From Haliclystus octoradiatus (lineage: Eukaryota; Cnidaria; Staurozoa; Stauromedusae; Haliclystidae): a stretch of 64,000 bases of DNA. Both the position numbers and the translations under genes were made by a program. The stretch lies in NCBI GenBank assembly GCA_916610825.1, contig OU744450.1:2940578-3004577 (forward strand), given 5' to 3'. Below the pieces are notes generated by a model. The model saw only the letters and a program-made list of their open reading frames with translations, ran no database searches and was not told the DNA's origin. Shown in pieces: positions 1-13,010 of this stretch (the stretch's first letter is position 1; every line of letters starts with the position of its first letter).

Positions 1-48
1 AAGGAATCCTTCTTAAACAGGTAAATAAGTAATAATTAATAGCAGATA

Positions 49-224
49 CAGTGAAACCTATATATAACAGCCACCTACGAGAGGTAGATAAATTGACCAT
101 TATAGACAGGTGGCCTTTATATACAGGTTTGATTCAATGAAAAATACTATTTTGGACATTGCAAGAGTGACCACTATAGACAGGTGACCACTGTATAGAG
201 GTTAACGTTATAACAGGTTGACTG
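49..224 (+). mobile_element. CAGTGAAACC MITE (Tc1/mariner, pogo-like), copy 1
   Basis: Ends CAGTGAAACCTATATATAAC / GTTATAACAGGTTGACTG, flanked by TA at 47-48 and 225-226. This is the model for the family: about 176 bp, TA target, two direct copies of a TATAGACAGGTG motif inside, no coding capacity. Confidence 0.9.
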
Positions 225-274
225 TAATTGAAGACGTTTTTAAGGCTGTATGTCAGCGACACTTTATATAATGC

Positions 275-334
275 AAAGTGTCGTATTTGCCGGTAAATGG
301 GACAAAAGTGTCGTATTTGCCGGTAAATGGGACA
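275..334. repeat. Two perfect 30-bp tandem units, with a hairpin at the left end
   Basis: The units at 275-304 and 305-334 are identical. Just before them, CGACACTTT (258-266) pairs with AAAGTGTCG inside the first unit. Confidence 0.85.
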
Positions 335-649
335 AATCTGTCATATCATATCATAAATCACAAAGGGAGATAATTTCTTCTTTATGGAAAATAACATTAA
401 TTATTTCTTGCTTAGAATGACAACACATGTATTTGTTCATCAAAATCTAGAATAATTAATTCAACTACAGTAAATTGTATCTAACAGGGCCCATCGAAAA
501 TATCTAAGTGAATTCTGAATTGTCCACTATATGTAGGTGGAAATTATATCTGGTTGATCAACTGTAATAGTTAAAATTATCAATTAGGCAAAGACAGCAC
601 AGAAATCAAACAATCTATCCTCAGGTACCATTGCTAGTGAATTTTATTA

Positions 650-826
650 TAGTGAAACCTGTATATCACAATCAGCTACGAGAGGTAGATAAATTGACCA
701 CTATAGACATGTGGTTTTTATATACAGGGTTTCTTCAATAGAAAATACTATTTTAGTCATTACAATAGTGACCATTATAGAGAGGTGGCTGCTGTATAGA
801 TGTGACTGTTATAACAGGTTTGACTG
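650..826 (+). mobile_element. CAGTGAAACC MITE, copy 2
   Basis: Full-length with TA on both sides; the first base is T instead of C. Confidence 0.88.
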
Positions 827-1805
827 TATGACGTAGGCGATGAAAAACTCAATAATTAGCACTGTATGTGTAGAAATATTTTTTTTTAGCCTTCTGTAAC
901 ATTTTCAACTTTTCCTTTTGCATTATATTTTGTTGTCGAAGTTTGTCGTCCTATGATCAGAAAATTACAACTTTTCTTCTGAATTTGTTCTTCCGTCACA
1001 TAATCTAGAATCCTAAATCCCCCCTTTTGTTTGACCTGATAATCCGCAAATTTGATCATATGGCTTTTGTATTTTGCGTTGTAGCAATGGTATATGGGAT
1101 CCAGTTAAATGGATGAGCAACGCATCATCAAGAGGACCTTCTCCCGTTTCGAATTTAAAAATCATACCTAAAGATGAGAAAAAAGCAGCTGATGCGTGAG
1201 TTGTTTTTGTCGTTGTTGTTGCATTTATCATTTTATCACAAGCTATCAGCTTTTTCACCAGTGTATTTGGTTAGTATGTTTAGGAAAGTGTGTGCGTTTC
1301 AGCGTTCAATTGTATAAAATAATTAGATACAATGAAGATAGAATGAAGCAATGAATATGGCTACTCACTCATATTTCTGGGTTTTGTAGTTTAAAGCTCT
1401 TTATTTGAATCGAAATATAAGTAAGTTGTCATCGCATTTTAAAATAGTTGATGTTAGAATGAACTTATGGAAAATAATTAGCGTATCAAGACTTGTGTGA
1501 AAATTTTCTCGGTTGGGTATGATAACACTATAATGAGATGAGAATGTAAAAACAAAACTTGATTTTCTTAAAATATCTCGTTTTTATTTTATTGATATTA
1601 ATAATTATGCATTTGAATGAGATTAAGCCAATTGCAGAAAGCAATAATACTGTAACTTTGAAAATTTGTATTTCCTATATCGCCCATGGAATTGATTAAT
1701 AATAGAAGCAGGGAAACTTGCCTACAGCCCAGCATGTGTAGAACTGGCCTTTCATTCAATACTCACCTCAGCTTCTGTGAGTGATGATGTTGAATGTGTT
1801 TTCGT

Positions 1806-2015
1806 GATCTAGGAATCATACTAACTCTTGATCTGAAGTCATCGCAGCTCTGTTAAGTGATAGCAGCTATAGGAGCAAAGTCTAGATTATATTTAATATT
1901 TAAATGCTTTCTCTCTAAACAAATTGATTTGTATATTCGAGCCTACAAAGTTCATGTACATCCTCTACTAGAATCATCATCTTCAATATGGAATCCCTGG
2001 CTTGTTTGTGAGGGT
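1806..2015 (+). mobile_element. LINE reverse-transcriptase C-terminal fragment
   Basis: Translation gives DLGIILTLDLKSSQ, then after one stop IFKCFLSKQIDLYIRAYKVH and VHPLLESSSSIWNPWL. This is the region after the RT fingers and palm in CR1/Jockey-like LINEs (typically AYKTYVRPLLEY...VWNP). It is a short relic. Confidence 0.7.
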
Positions 2016-2137
2016 TCGCAAATTATAGGAAGATTGAAATATCAGAGTAACTCTGATCGTCGTCTACGTTTTTCTGAGACGAGTCAAAGCAGACATATCA
2101 AACGCTGTTAATAATTTATTATTGTTTTTGGTTTTAG

Positions 2138-5100
2138 TATTGAAAATTCTGTTGAGCTGATGCCACAGCGACGTAGCTTCCATCAGGGATGTCAAGTTCA
2201 ACAGAGTAGCGAACCATCTAAATTAGACAATAAATTAGTATCCCTGCAGAATAAGAAGAATCTTGTATATTCACCAAACGATGGAAAGAAACGATTAACT
2301 GGTCGAGCTGCAGGTCAAAGGAAAGTTCTGGAAAGAGCGCATTTGAGAGAGAAGGATGTATGTAACATTACATAAAAAAAAATAGATTCACAGGGATGTG
2401 GGATTTATTTGTTCAGTGTTTTTGAATCGATGAATTGTTACGTCACAAGCAAGAGGTGTTAACAAATTGTTATGTTGGCAAATACAGTATAACTAACTAC
2501 CATACTTGACAACGAACTGATTGATCAAAAAATGTTATTTCAACAGTTTTTGTTTTGTGTGTTATTAAGGTTTGTAATCTATGATTACTTGATGTCTGTG
2601 ATGTCTTGATTGTCAGTGTAATTATTGCTGTTTGTTTTTGAAGCTTTATAAAGCATTCAAGTCACATGATTTGTAACAAAGAAGTTGCCACTAAGGGCAT
2701 GTTTTACTGAATGACGAGTTTGATATAAGATTTTTGTATCTCTTCCATTTTTAGGACAATGACAATAGAAAATTGCCAGTCCGCAATGCAAAGAAGAGTC
2801 AAATAAGAGATGAGGGGAGAGGTAAAATGTCTTTTGAGCTTTTATATTAATCAATGATCATTGAATTAAAGTACAAATCTTGAGAATGTTACCACTGTCC
2901 TACTGTTGGTCACTCCGACAATCATCAGACATGAGAATTTTCAGGCTTTTAGCGGATTTCAGACTATTTTGGGCCTTGTGAAATTCTAGTTATTGCTTTT
3001 TCCTATTCAATTCCATTGAAATTTATCAAGATATTGTAGATTTCAGACTATTTTTGAAATTTCAATTCTCATGTCTGAATCATATAATCCTAGCCTGCAG
3101 TAACAAAAAACAATCCTCCGCCCATGACTTCTTATGTGTGCGCCTATGGCCGAACCGCAATGTCCAGCAACACGTCAGGAAGTGCCATTGTAAATATTAT
3201 TGCTTGGTACACAAAATGTTAATGATCTAGGTCTTTGAGGAACTGAACCTCAACTGAAATGGCAGACAGATTCTATTAAATCTAGACTGTTTGCATAGCG
3301 TACTTCTGTAGTATTGTCTTGTATTGTTTGTCTTGTATTTATATCATGATTCTATTGTTTGTTTTCTATTGTTTGTTTGTTTGTTTGTTTTGTATTCTAT
3401 TGTTTGTTTTTTGTTTGTTTTCTACCTATAATAGAATTTAATCAACAATTAAAACTTATTTTATTTTTATTTTTATTGATAATGGCATTGGAAGTGCAAT
3501 GTCCGATGCGTGGAACACAAAGACATTGTGATTTTTTCTCGCTATCCTTTCTTATAAAATGTTTCTCAGAAGCGACTTTCAATAAAGGAATCAATTCATA
3601 AAGACATACATGTAGATATTACTTGAGCTACAAATATGAATATGAATTGATATTTGATTGACGTCATCCTATAAGCAAATCTGCTTGTTTACTGATGAGA
3701 TGACGTCAATCTAAAGTCATTTCAAATATATAAACAATTTATTTGCAAGATGCAAGCCATATATTCATGTTATAAAACTCGTCTTTCCATTTGTTTAGCT
3801 CGTGAAGAAGTATTACCAGAATGGGTTACAGATGGACCGAGCAGTCAATCAGATACAATCGAACTAAAAGGATTTGATGATCATAGGAAGAAAAAATCTG
3901 AAGGTTAGTAAATAGTTTCTTCTGAATGAAAGTCATAATATTACTAGCCAATATTATATTTCACAATGTTCTGGGGAGTAGTATCTTTTCATAATGTTTT
4001 GTATCGTAAATTGTGTTATTTACAAGTTTCCTTGTCAGCTCTGTTTGACCGTGATTTGTGGCGTTCTTTGTGTAGCAAATATGTAAGGCGTAAAAGGGAC
4101 GGCACATTCCTATAATGTGACTGTCTATACTACTACTACTATATTTCTAAAACAACATAATATTTGTAACCAATAGGAATGCTATTCAACGCAATAATCG
4201 CTATTCGAATAGTCGGATTTTGAGAGTTTTAGTTTTCGAATAGTATTCAAATAATTCCATTGTTTACGAAAACAATGGGTACATTGGTCATCAAATTATA
4301 TCATATTTATTGCTTTCACGTAGAAAATGATGAAAAACCAAAGAAGAAAGAAGACGAAGCAGGCACTGAACATCGTCAAATGTCATTAAAAGAAGAAGCG
4401 GAATTATTACATGCAATAACGTCAAGAGGAGCTAGTCCAGCTGAAGGATTTGACCTTAATGCATTTCTTACTGACGGTGGCGACTATCTGCCATCTGACC
4501 TAGTAAGTAAATGGGACTCTTTAGGTTGAAGATATCTTGAAAAATGACTGAAGTTCACCAATGTGTATGTGTATTTTCGTCAACATTGTGAGGGTAACTA
4601 CTTGACACTTTATTTTCGTTTCGTTTTATGAAATTGATTGTTTTTCATGATATTTTGAGGGTTGACTAGATAGTCAGAAGAAGGCTCATAATTTCGTCAA
4701 TTTTAATGCTGTTAACGGAAATAAATAGTCGATCTGTCCAGCATTGACTCAAATTCAATTAAACATGTTCAATTGGTTCAATGTGCGGACACTCTGCCAT
4801 TGAGCTACTAGTGCACAATGAATAATAAATTCTAGATAATAATGATCGGAATGTTTGATTTTATAGTTTACCGAAAGCGATGCTACTGATGTCTCTACCA
4901 AGAGTAAGTTCAGTCAATTCTTTCAAGTCGGCCAAAATAACGGTGGACCAAATGGTAATATACAAGGGATTGATGACAGATCATGGAAAGGTATGTATGC
5001 CTCTGTCATCTATGTTAGGCTAGGTTGGTTATTTCATACTAATGGGGGTTATAAATAAAGAGGTTAGGTTGATTAGTTCATGCTAATGGGGGTTATAAAT

Positions 5101-8100
5101 TAAGAGGTTAGTTTGATTAGTTCATGCTAATGAGGGTTATAAATTAAGAGGTTAGGGTGATTAGTTCATGCTAATGAGGGTTATAAATTAGGAGGCTAGG
5201 TTGATTAGTTCATGCTAATGAGGGTTATAAATTAGGAGGCTAGGTTGATTATTTCATGCTAATGGGGGTTATAAATTAAGAGGTTAGGTTGATTAGTTCA
5301 TGCTAATGGGGGTTATAAATTAAGAGGTTAGGGTGATTAGTTCATGCTAATGAGGGTTATAAATTAGGAGGCTAGGTTGATTAGTTCATGCTAATGGGGT
5401 TATAAATTAAGAGGTTAAGTTGATTAGTTCATGCTAATGGGGGTTATAAATTAAGAGGTTAGGTTGATTAGTTCATGCTAATGGGGGTTATAAATTAAGA
5501 GGTTAGGTTGATTAGTTCATGCTAATGGGGGTTATAAATTAAGAGGTTAGGGTGATTAGTTCATGCTAATGGGGGTTATAAAATAAGAGGTTAGATTGAT
5601 TAGTTCTTGTTTACAGTGAACCCAGTATATAACAGCCAATTACGAGACGTATAAAATTTGATCACTATATTCAGGTGACCTCTATATACAGGGTCCATTA
5701 GTTGTGGTCGCTGGGTCAATCCTGAGTTTTTCGGGATCGATAAATCATTCAAAAACAATGGACACATTGTTTTCCAAGTTGTCTTTGTCCTCAGCTGGTG
5801 GAAGTTTGAAAAAAGTTTTACAGCTTTTGTTAGAATCCATTAAAATTTCAAACCAATAGAAATAAATCAACTAAAGCAGACAATAGACTTTGAATTATAC
5901 CTATTATTTTGAATACATTAAAAACATGATTAACACAAGATCATTCGGTTAATGGTATTGGTATATTTAAGATCATATTGATCATTTTGCATTTGAACCT
6001 TGTTAAATGGTCGCAGTGTTTCAATCAGACCTTAAAAATGTTGCATGTAAACTTCTGTTCTGAATGAATGATGCTGATTGTGAGGATGTTTTATTTCTAG
6101 AACCCTCTAATAATCCTTACTTCATGCCTATCCAACCAGCATCTAATGTCAAAGCTCCAAGTCAACCGCAATCACTTTTAGATATTTTACAACGAGGTAA
6201 AAGATCATCTGATAATGAACCAACGAAAGAGATCAAGGGACGTATGAACGCTGATGAAGTTGAAGCCCATGTTATCGGAAAACAAATCACTGATAAGCAA
6301 AACAATGAAGGGGGTGATTCCACTGGGGCTTCTGCGTTTGGTAAATTTGTTGCTGCCATGAAAGAAGCTGGACATTTGCCTGAAAGACCAGCTCCAGTGG
6401 TAAGAATGAGCATATTTGATATACCACTGAACGTCATTTTACAGAGGTCATCCATCATAAGCATCCAATTTGGTAGGTCCAGCCATTCCTGACCCTTCTC
6501 CAAGCTTATTGGTGGGTTTGATGGTGTCAGTTCTGTTATTGTTCAACCAGCTATTGTATTTTGCTGCCAACCTCCAACCAAACAAGCGCATACGCCAAAT
6601 GATTGCAATGTTAAGGATTTGAGATAAAGGATGTAACTAGATATCAGCGTAACTTTGAGATCAGCACAATGTTATTTTCAGCATTCAGAAAAAAAATTAT
6701 AATAGTAATTAGCAGGGTTTGATAAAATAAGAATTATTGGATGAGAGTCCTGGAAGGCTAGGACAAATTCAGAAGGAAGGCGAAGAAATAGTTGTATTTA
6801 AATTTCTTAATCAGAAAAAAAAAGCCTTTTTGAACAGAGAAGTATTTGTTATCACATTTTCATGACAATAGCCGTAAAATAAAAGTGTGAAAACGTCTGC
6901 ATGATGAAATCACCCGGAAAATTTATGCCAAACCTCGACAATTGGGAGAAAATGTTTAAATGATTTAGCATTCTAGAAGGTTAAAACTTTTCTCAGACAT
7001 TGCTGACATTATTGTTTTTAGACTCAGTTCCAATTTAGGGCTTGAATTTATGTATTATCAAAGATGATACTGTTGTGAATTTATCGATAAATGGAAATCC
7101 ACATGCCTTATACTTCATAGTAATGCTAATAATTTTTTGAAATTTTTTTTCAAAAAGGTTGTTGGTCTTCCTGAACATTTACTTCCCAAACCACCCAAGC
7201 AGTCATCTCCATCATTTGAGAAATTAAAACGTGCGTTGAATAGATCACCATCCCCTATATTACCAACTCCTCAACTAGTAAATGGTGTACAATCATTCAA
7301 CCAAGAACATAAAGAGGTTCATGTTAATCCTATTGTTGGAGCAAGGCATGAGCATGTTACAAAGCCGATGATGTTTAATTCACCTGTGCCAACAAGTTAC
7401 ATGGATCATCATTACGTAACTCCTTCAAGGTATGATTCAGAACACATCAATTTAATTAGTATTACAGTGAAACATGTGTATAGCGCGCGCAGCCTTGGTG
7501 TAGCGGTTAGGGATTTGAACCTCGGCCCGCAGGGTCTTGGGTTCCATCCCTGGTAAAAGCATTATGTGTTTGGCATCTGGAAGGGCATCATCTTGCCGTG
7601 AAATGTACAAACACAAATACTAATCAATCAGCCCCGATGAGGTTTGTGGATAAAGGACAAATAATAAAAAAGAACCTAAAGGTCATCCAAATAGGGTAGC
7701 CACTTGTCTATGGTGGTCCAGTTCCGAAATAATTTTACTGGTGGCCTTGGGCAAAGGATAAGAAAGGGACCCAAAAAAATCAAGAAATTTGGGAAGTTGA
7801 TTTATTTTTTTCAAAACGAGGAGTTAAAATTCATATGTGTGACTAATGACAATGTGTTATTATTAACTATTGTTTTTTTCTTTGAATAGCCAAGTGTTGT
7901 TTTGTCTCAAAATATTCAGCAATGCTGTCATCAAAAATTTGAGACAGGCTGGAAATTCAAAAAATTCATTAGGATAATTAAACACTCAACCTTTGAAGAC
8001 AAAATTATAATCAATTTCGGTATGACAATATGTGACCAACTCACTTCTGAATAAACTGAGCTAAACTTTTATTCAGTTTCACAACTTGAAATTCCATTGA

Positions 8101-11100
8101 GAAACTTCTAAAATATTGCTTTTCATACTTTTTGGTCTTTCCATTTTATTTTATTTTTTCGGAGGTATAAGCTTTTATTATGCATGGCTTAAGGTGGCCG
8201 TCTGAAACCACTTACGGGTTAATCCGGCATTGTAGTGTTCACTTCATAATGCTCCATATATGTTAATTTATTAGTTTCTATTGAATTTAACCTAGCCTCT
8301 TTTCATGTGTTAAGGTCAACTCCATTTTGTGGTCAATATTCTCTAATTTGTAACTGGTCGGGTAACATACGGGTTACTCTGTTCTTCTAAAATGTTATTC
8401 AGAATTTAAGGAGATATGCCTTTGTCTGAACTTCTATACCTCTTTTTAGTCTTGAAGATTTGTTGTTCTGAGGTGAGATAAACAAAGTAAATTCAATATA
8501 ATTATTCCCCGTTTTTTCTCTAAGGACTGCTATTAACAATGAGATATATGTCACATCTATTTCTGCCATCTTTAAGCATTCACTTTACTTTATTGACAGT
8601 TCACATCAAAATGTTTCTTCTAAACTTGGTAAAGAAAATAAGGTGAGACTTTTTGTCATTTTCTTGTAAGTCTGTTTTGTCATTTTTATAATTTAAACTA
8701 ACACTTATCAGGGGAACAGTATAATTTTTCAAAGCAGATCTGACATTTTTGCAGATTATCAGAACTGCATATATTGCGTATACTGCTGACCATGCTGGAA
8801 GCTGTTTTGATCAGCCTTTTGCCGATAACCGTCCGTTATAATGATCTCTGCTCTGATTTTAATTTTTAAAACAAGATCCACATAATTCAAATAATCAGCT
8901 TTCAAAACTTAAGTTAGTACTGTGAAACGTTTATATACCAGCCAGCTATGAGAGGTAGACAAATTGACCACTACAGACAGGTGACCTTTATATACAAGGT
9001 TTATTCAATATAAAGTACTATTTTAGACATACAAAAAGTGACAACTATAGACAGGTGACCGCTATAACAGGTTTGACTGTAGTGTTATTCAAATAGGAAT
9101 CGAAATTATTTTATCAGACCCTATCTTATTCATATTTCTATTGCTGCGCGTACATACCCTGAAATACACATTTATAGCTTTTCTGGATTCTATTTTTTTT
9201 CTTTATAGACACCTTATGTTCCAGCCGCTTTCACACCAACATCGGTGATTAGAAAAATTCACAATGATCTACATAATCAGGTAAAAAAATTAACTGCTAT
9301 ATTATCCAAGTTTTCTATAAATGTATTTATCGTGATCATGATTTTGTTGTACAGTGTACAATTGTTAATGTCACTGTCCTGGTACAGCGCAAAAATTGTG
9401 ACAACAAGCGGGTTGTGATATTAATCCAAGTGAAATAATTTAGTTTGATAGAACTGTGTCTTGGAAGTTGATAACCATATGTTAATTGTACTCGGTGATA
9501 TTAACAGGGTTACATTGTACCACTTAGATTGATCTTAAGTACAGTTAAACCTGTTTTAACGGCCACCTCTTGCAATGTCTAAAATAGTATTTTCTATTGC
9601 ATCAAACCTGTATATAGAGGCCACCTGTCTATAATGGTCAATTTATCTACTTCTCTTTGCTGGCCGTTATATACAGGTTTCGCTGTACATGTTTCACAAT
9701 CAATATGCTCATGACAATTGTCAGCATGCTAGTAGAATTTTTCTTTACAGTTTACTTATTTTATCTTAAATGCAACAAAATAATTAACTTTTTTTCAGAA
9801 ATCCACTGAAAAAAATCCTCTAAAGGCTTCAAAGGAGGACATCGTTCAATCTGATGCTAGCAATCCAACATCAGCAATATCAGAACCAGCAACAACAAGC
9901 ACTGCTAATGATTCAAAGACTTCTCGTCAATCCAACAAGGAAGATCCAATTCGTAATCTATTTGATCAGCTAGCATCTAAGCAATCTCAATCAACGCATA
10001 ACCAAAACATTTCGTCATCAACATCATCAGAATCAACAACAACAAGCAATGCTATTGAATCAAAAATTTCTCGTCAATCGAACAAAGCTAATTCAGAGGA
10101 AGATCCAATTCGTAATTTATTTGATCAACTAGCTTCTAAGCAATCTCAATCATTGCGTAACCCTAACGTCTCGTTGCCAACATCAATGCTTGATTCTGAA
10201 AACATAAGAGAACAGAAAAATGCTTCTATAATTGGACCCATAGGTAGCAAGCCAAACAATCAGTATGCTGCATCCGGGAATCCTCGGCGTAAGTGCAATT
10301 ACTTCATTTACAGAAATGGTATTATTATTAGCCCCCTACTTCTATCATTATTATCTATATTGCATTGTTGTGTGAGTGGACGGTCAGGCCATTTTTGCCA
10401 GAGTGTTATAATGTGTTACCTTGTTACCTGCTTAAGTGCAATTCGAAAATGCAAACGAAATTAGTTGCATTTATCAAAAAAAGTTAATCAGGACCATGAC
10501 CAGGACTCGACCAGAAAAGAGTTGAATGGGATTCAAAACCAATTTGCAATTAAACGGAGATGTCACTTGTCTAGATTTCATTTAATCGGGTCACACTGTA
10601 ATTATATTTTACATTAAGAGGCTATGCACAAGAAAACAGACCAAATTCATAATTGAAAACCTTCTGAATTTATGCTATTACATCCAAGGGACCAAATTCG
10701 TAGGATTCAGCACTTTGTTATCTCAGCCGTCCTTCCCACTTTGTTTTTTTCTTTTCTTTCAAAATATTTATCTATTTCCTGTAGGTTCAGTTCCACCACA
10801 CATAATACCTGGAAAACAAAACATGTCAATGTATCAAAGCCAACAACTTCTTAATTTGCTGCAGCAAACAAAAGACAAGCCAAATAATATACCTCGTGCA
10901 CAATCTGATGGCGGCCAATATCAAAATCAAACAAGGCCGCAGATGCCACAGCATATGGGCATGCTGCCTCCTGCTTTCCAAGGTGGAATGTTTCCCCCAC
11001 ATCATATGAATCGTAGTTCCTTACCTCCAGCCAATGTTAATCAGGAGATGTTTTCTAAACCAAACGTCAATCAACAACAGCTCATTCAACAACAATTAAT

Positions 11101-11824
11101 TCATGCCGCACACACTATGCAACAACAGCAACAACATCAGCATCAACTTGAAAGGCAATTAGCTATACAAAGATCGTTAACGATGAACAGGCAAAGATTC
11201 CCTTTTAATCAACATTTACCATTTCAACAAGGTGGCATGACGCCTAATCAAGCTGCTGTGCTTGCTGCGCAGAGAATGCATATAAAAAATCCTGGCAATG
11301 GTGCTATACATCGTCCATTACCTACACCAATGCTACCTCAACATCAACAAGGTATTTTATTGGAATTATTTTGTGATTCAAGATAAATTTTCTTTGTTAT
11401 ATTGTTTGTCTTCAAATTCCAATACAATATTTGCCCTGTTTTGTTGAAATTTATGAATAAAATGTCAGGTTCCAGATCTTTTATAACATGTTGTGTCCCT
11501 ATGCATAAACTGAGATACACAGGATAAGGAAGTTTCTTGTTTTCTGTCGGCTTCAACCAGAATCATGCTACCAACAACGACGATAAAAATTGGTTTTTAC
11601 TCCTTATAAATGTTTCTCAGCGCGTTATCATTTTTATATTGAAATCTTTATCTTTATTCATTTATTTTTTAGCTCCTGGTAATGCAGTTGGATCAAATAC
11701 TACTAATGGGAGAGACAATCTATTGACAAAATTATTTGATAATGAGGTATTACGTATGGCAGGCACACGCAATGTCCCTACTAAACCCATGACACTAGAA
11801 GAAATTGAAGCATTGCACAAATAG
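2138..11824 (+). CDS. EIF4ENIF1: EIF4ENIF1 / 4E-T (eIF4E transporter), 5' end missing from window
   Basis: 4E-T is a P-body scaffold that binds eIF4E and DDX6 and represses or destabilises mRNA. Twelve exons join in frame: 2138-2357, 2755-2821, 3799-3903, 4324-4502, 4867-4990, 6101-6399, 7158-7429, 8600-8642, 9209-9280, 9799-10288, 10785-11351, 11673-11824 (TAG). They encode 862 residues after one partial codon. Recognisable blocks, in order: PQRRSF near the start; the Cup-homology/DDX6-binding segment with PEW, then DTIELKGFDD (exon 3799-3903); KFSQFF; LLDILQRGK and a SAFGKFVAAMKEAGHLP block (exon 6101-6399); FTPTSVIRKI (9209-9280); a Gln/Pro/Met-rich stretch; and the C-terminal LTKLFDNEVL block. 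The human protein is about 985 residues, so the N-terminal exons, including the YxxxxL eIF4E-binding motif, are probably upstream; I did not find them in 1-2137. Family assignment is firm; exact splice sites are inferred from GT-AG and phase. Confidence 0.93.
2926..3077. mobile_element. 152-bp CAGACATGAGAAT element, copy 1
   Basis: TIRs CAGACATGAGAAT / ATTCTCATGTCTG are perfect, with AATCAT on both sides (2920-2925 and 3078-3083). Confidence 0.85.
3657..3710. repeat. Short inverted repeat carrying two TGACGTCA palindromes
   Basis: ATTGACGTCATC (3657-3668) and GATGACGTCAAT (3699-3710) are perfect inverted copies with a 30-base loop. Each contains the CRE core TGACGTCA. It lies in a 4E-T intron, 90 bases before exon 3799. 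Confidence 0.8.
5018..5606. repeat. Minisatellite: about 13 copies of a 44-bp unit
   Basis: The unit carries ATTAGTTCATGCTAAT, a small hairpin with ATTAG/CTAAT arms, followed by GGGGGTTATAAATTAAGAGG. Copies differ at a few sites (GGGGG or GAGGG; AAGAGGTTAG or GGAGGCTAG; GGTTG or GGGTG). It lies in a 4E-T intron between exons 4867-4990 and 6101-6399 and runs into a MITE half at 5614. Confidence 0.95.
5614..5700 (+). mobile_element. CAGTGAAACC MITE, 5' half
   Basis: Starts in the last minisatellite unit and breaks off after the first internal half. Confidence 0.7.
7486..7690 (+). mobile_element. SINE family B, tRNA-like head
   Basis: TTGGTGTAGCGGTTAGGG (box A-like) and GGGTTCCATCCCTGG (box B-like) are followed by GGCATCTGGAAGGGCATC and an ACTAATCAATCA tail region. 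A MITE 5' end (7464-7485) directly precedes it. It lies in a 4E-T intron. Confidence 0.7.
8920..9079 (+). mobile_element. CAGTGAAACC MITE, full-length, slightly shortened
   Basis: TA-flanked at 8918-8919 and 9080-9081. It lies in the 4E-T intron before exon 9209. Confidence 0.85.
9542..9685 (-). mobile_element. CAGTGAAACC MITE, inverted copy
   Basis: TA-flanked and inverted relative to most copies, with a small internal deletion. Confidence 0.87.
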
Positions 11825-12600
11825 CTGAATGTTTACCATGAGAAAACGTTGAGTTGCTGTCGTCATTAGTACGATATAACAAATTATATAATTATTAAGT
11901 TGCGTTACGTGGTTAATTGTTCTCTGTGTTGTTAAATGTTTAGATAAATGTTTGTTGTTATTGTTGTTTTGGTTACATTGTGTGTGTGTGTTTTTTTTTC
12001 ATTTATTTATTATTTGGTTGATGTGATATCTGTTGTTGATGTAGAATGTATGTCCAATTATTTGGCTGCAGAATATTTCACTTGTCGTGTGTTGTGTCTA
12101 AGAGATTATTAATTTGTTAAGTGTTTAGATATATATGTATAGTTAATTTAGTTAAATGTCTTTATTTTTGTTTTGAGTTTTGTGTAGTAACAGACGATTA
12201 AATGATTTATTTCTTATGCTAGAAAATGTATAAAAAAAATCATATCGTATAATGAACTGAAAAAACGTATCATTATCTAGTAACAAAACATCACCATTTA
12301 AATACTTTTTTGTTTATATTGCGTAATTGTCACTAATTGTAAGATTATTTCAGATTCATTGGAAGGTATTATTCAAACAAGCAATATAAGTACAAGTGAA
12401 AATGCATGTTGCGTTTATCATATTATATCTTTAGTTTCATTGTATCATTGTAAATACTTCATCGTTTAAAAGACTCAATTGTTAAAAGTCAGTAATATGT
12501 TGAGTAGATTTTTCCTCTTGTTTTGTAAATATTGTTTGTACAACTACAACTTGATTTTTTGGATTATATTGAATAAAACGCTCAGATGAAATATATCTAG
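11825..12600 (+). other. EIF4ENIF1: EIF4ENIF1 3' UTR with AATAAA poly(A) signal
   Basis: This AT-rich, T-rich stretch follows the 4E-T stop codon and has no further coding signal. A canonical AATAAA lies at 12572-12577. Cleavage is likely near 12590-12600, giving a 3' UTR of about 770 bases. Confidence 0.65.
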
Positions 12601-12889
12601 CCTGTATGTTCTACACTATTGATTATATCTGTTGAAATGTGAGAGTAGTGCTGTCCATGTTGACTTTCGCAAAACCGATCTGATCCGATATAAATCAGAT
12701 GCTACAATTTTGAAGCCCGATCCGATACCAATTCATAAAATGCTCATCCGATACGATTCCGATATCAGGAAATATTGCAATTATGAATTGAAACTATACA
12801 GTAATACTATGCAAACACATTTCGATTTACTCTATATATCGATGCATCAAACTGCACTATGGGTGAGCGTTTTACATGTTTTGAGACGT

Positions 12890-12950
12890 AGTTAAACCTG
12901 TTGATAAAGGCCACCCAAAGGAGCAGTAGCCTGTCTATAATGGTTACAAA
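12890..12950 (-). mobile_element. CAGTGAAACC MITE, fragment
   Basis: GTTAAACCTGTTGATAAAGG then CCTGTCTATAATGGT match one end and one internal block only. Confidence 0.5.
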
Positions 12951-13010
12951 TGTTAATTTCTTATATTAACATTTCAACACACAGTTGGTAGAGTTGACCG
13001 CTGTTTGAGC

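Larger units (their letters stand above)
1..2137. other. Left flank: intergenic or EIF4ENIF1 intron, repeat-rich
   Basis: No host exon was recognised. The stretch holds two MITE copies (49-224, 650-826), a 30-bp tandem pair (275-334), a decayed CAGGGTCCGAC-type element around 890-1025 and a LINE fragment (1806-2015). Since 4E-T lacks its N-terminal exons, this is probably intron, but that is inference. Confidence 0.5.

Noticed and set aside
1013-1258. A 4E-T N-terminal exon or other gene left of exon 2138
   Set aside because: No eIF4E-binding YxxxxL context or conserved block was found on the + strand; the minus-strand frame has no recognisable family.
5018-5606. CRISPR-like array
   Set aside because: Units are contiguous with no unique spacers and the genome is eukaryotic; it is a minisatellite.
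6162-6503. Minus-strand open frame of 113 codons
   Set aside because: It is the antisense shadow of the 4E-T exon at 6101-6399.
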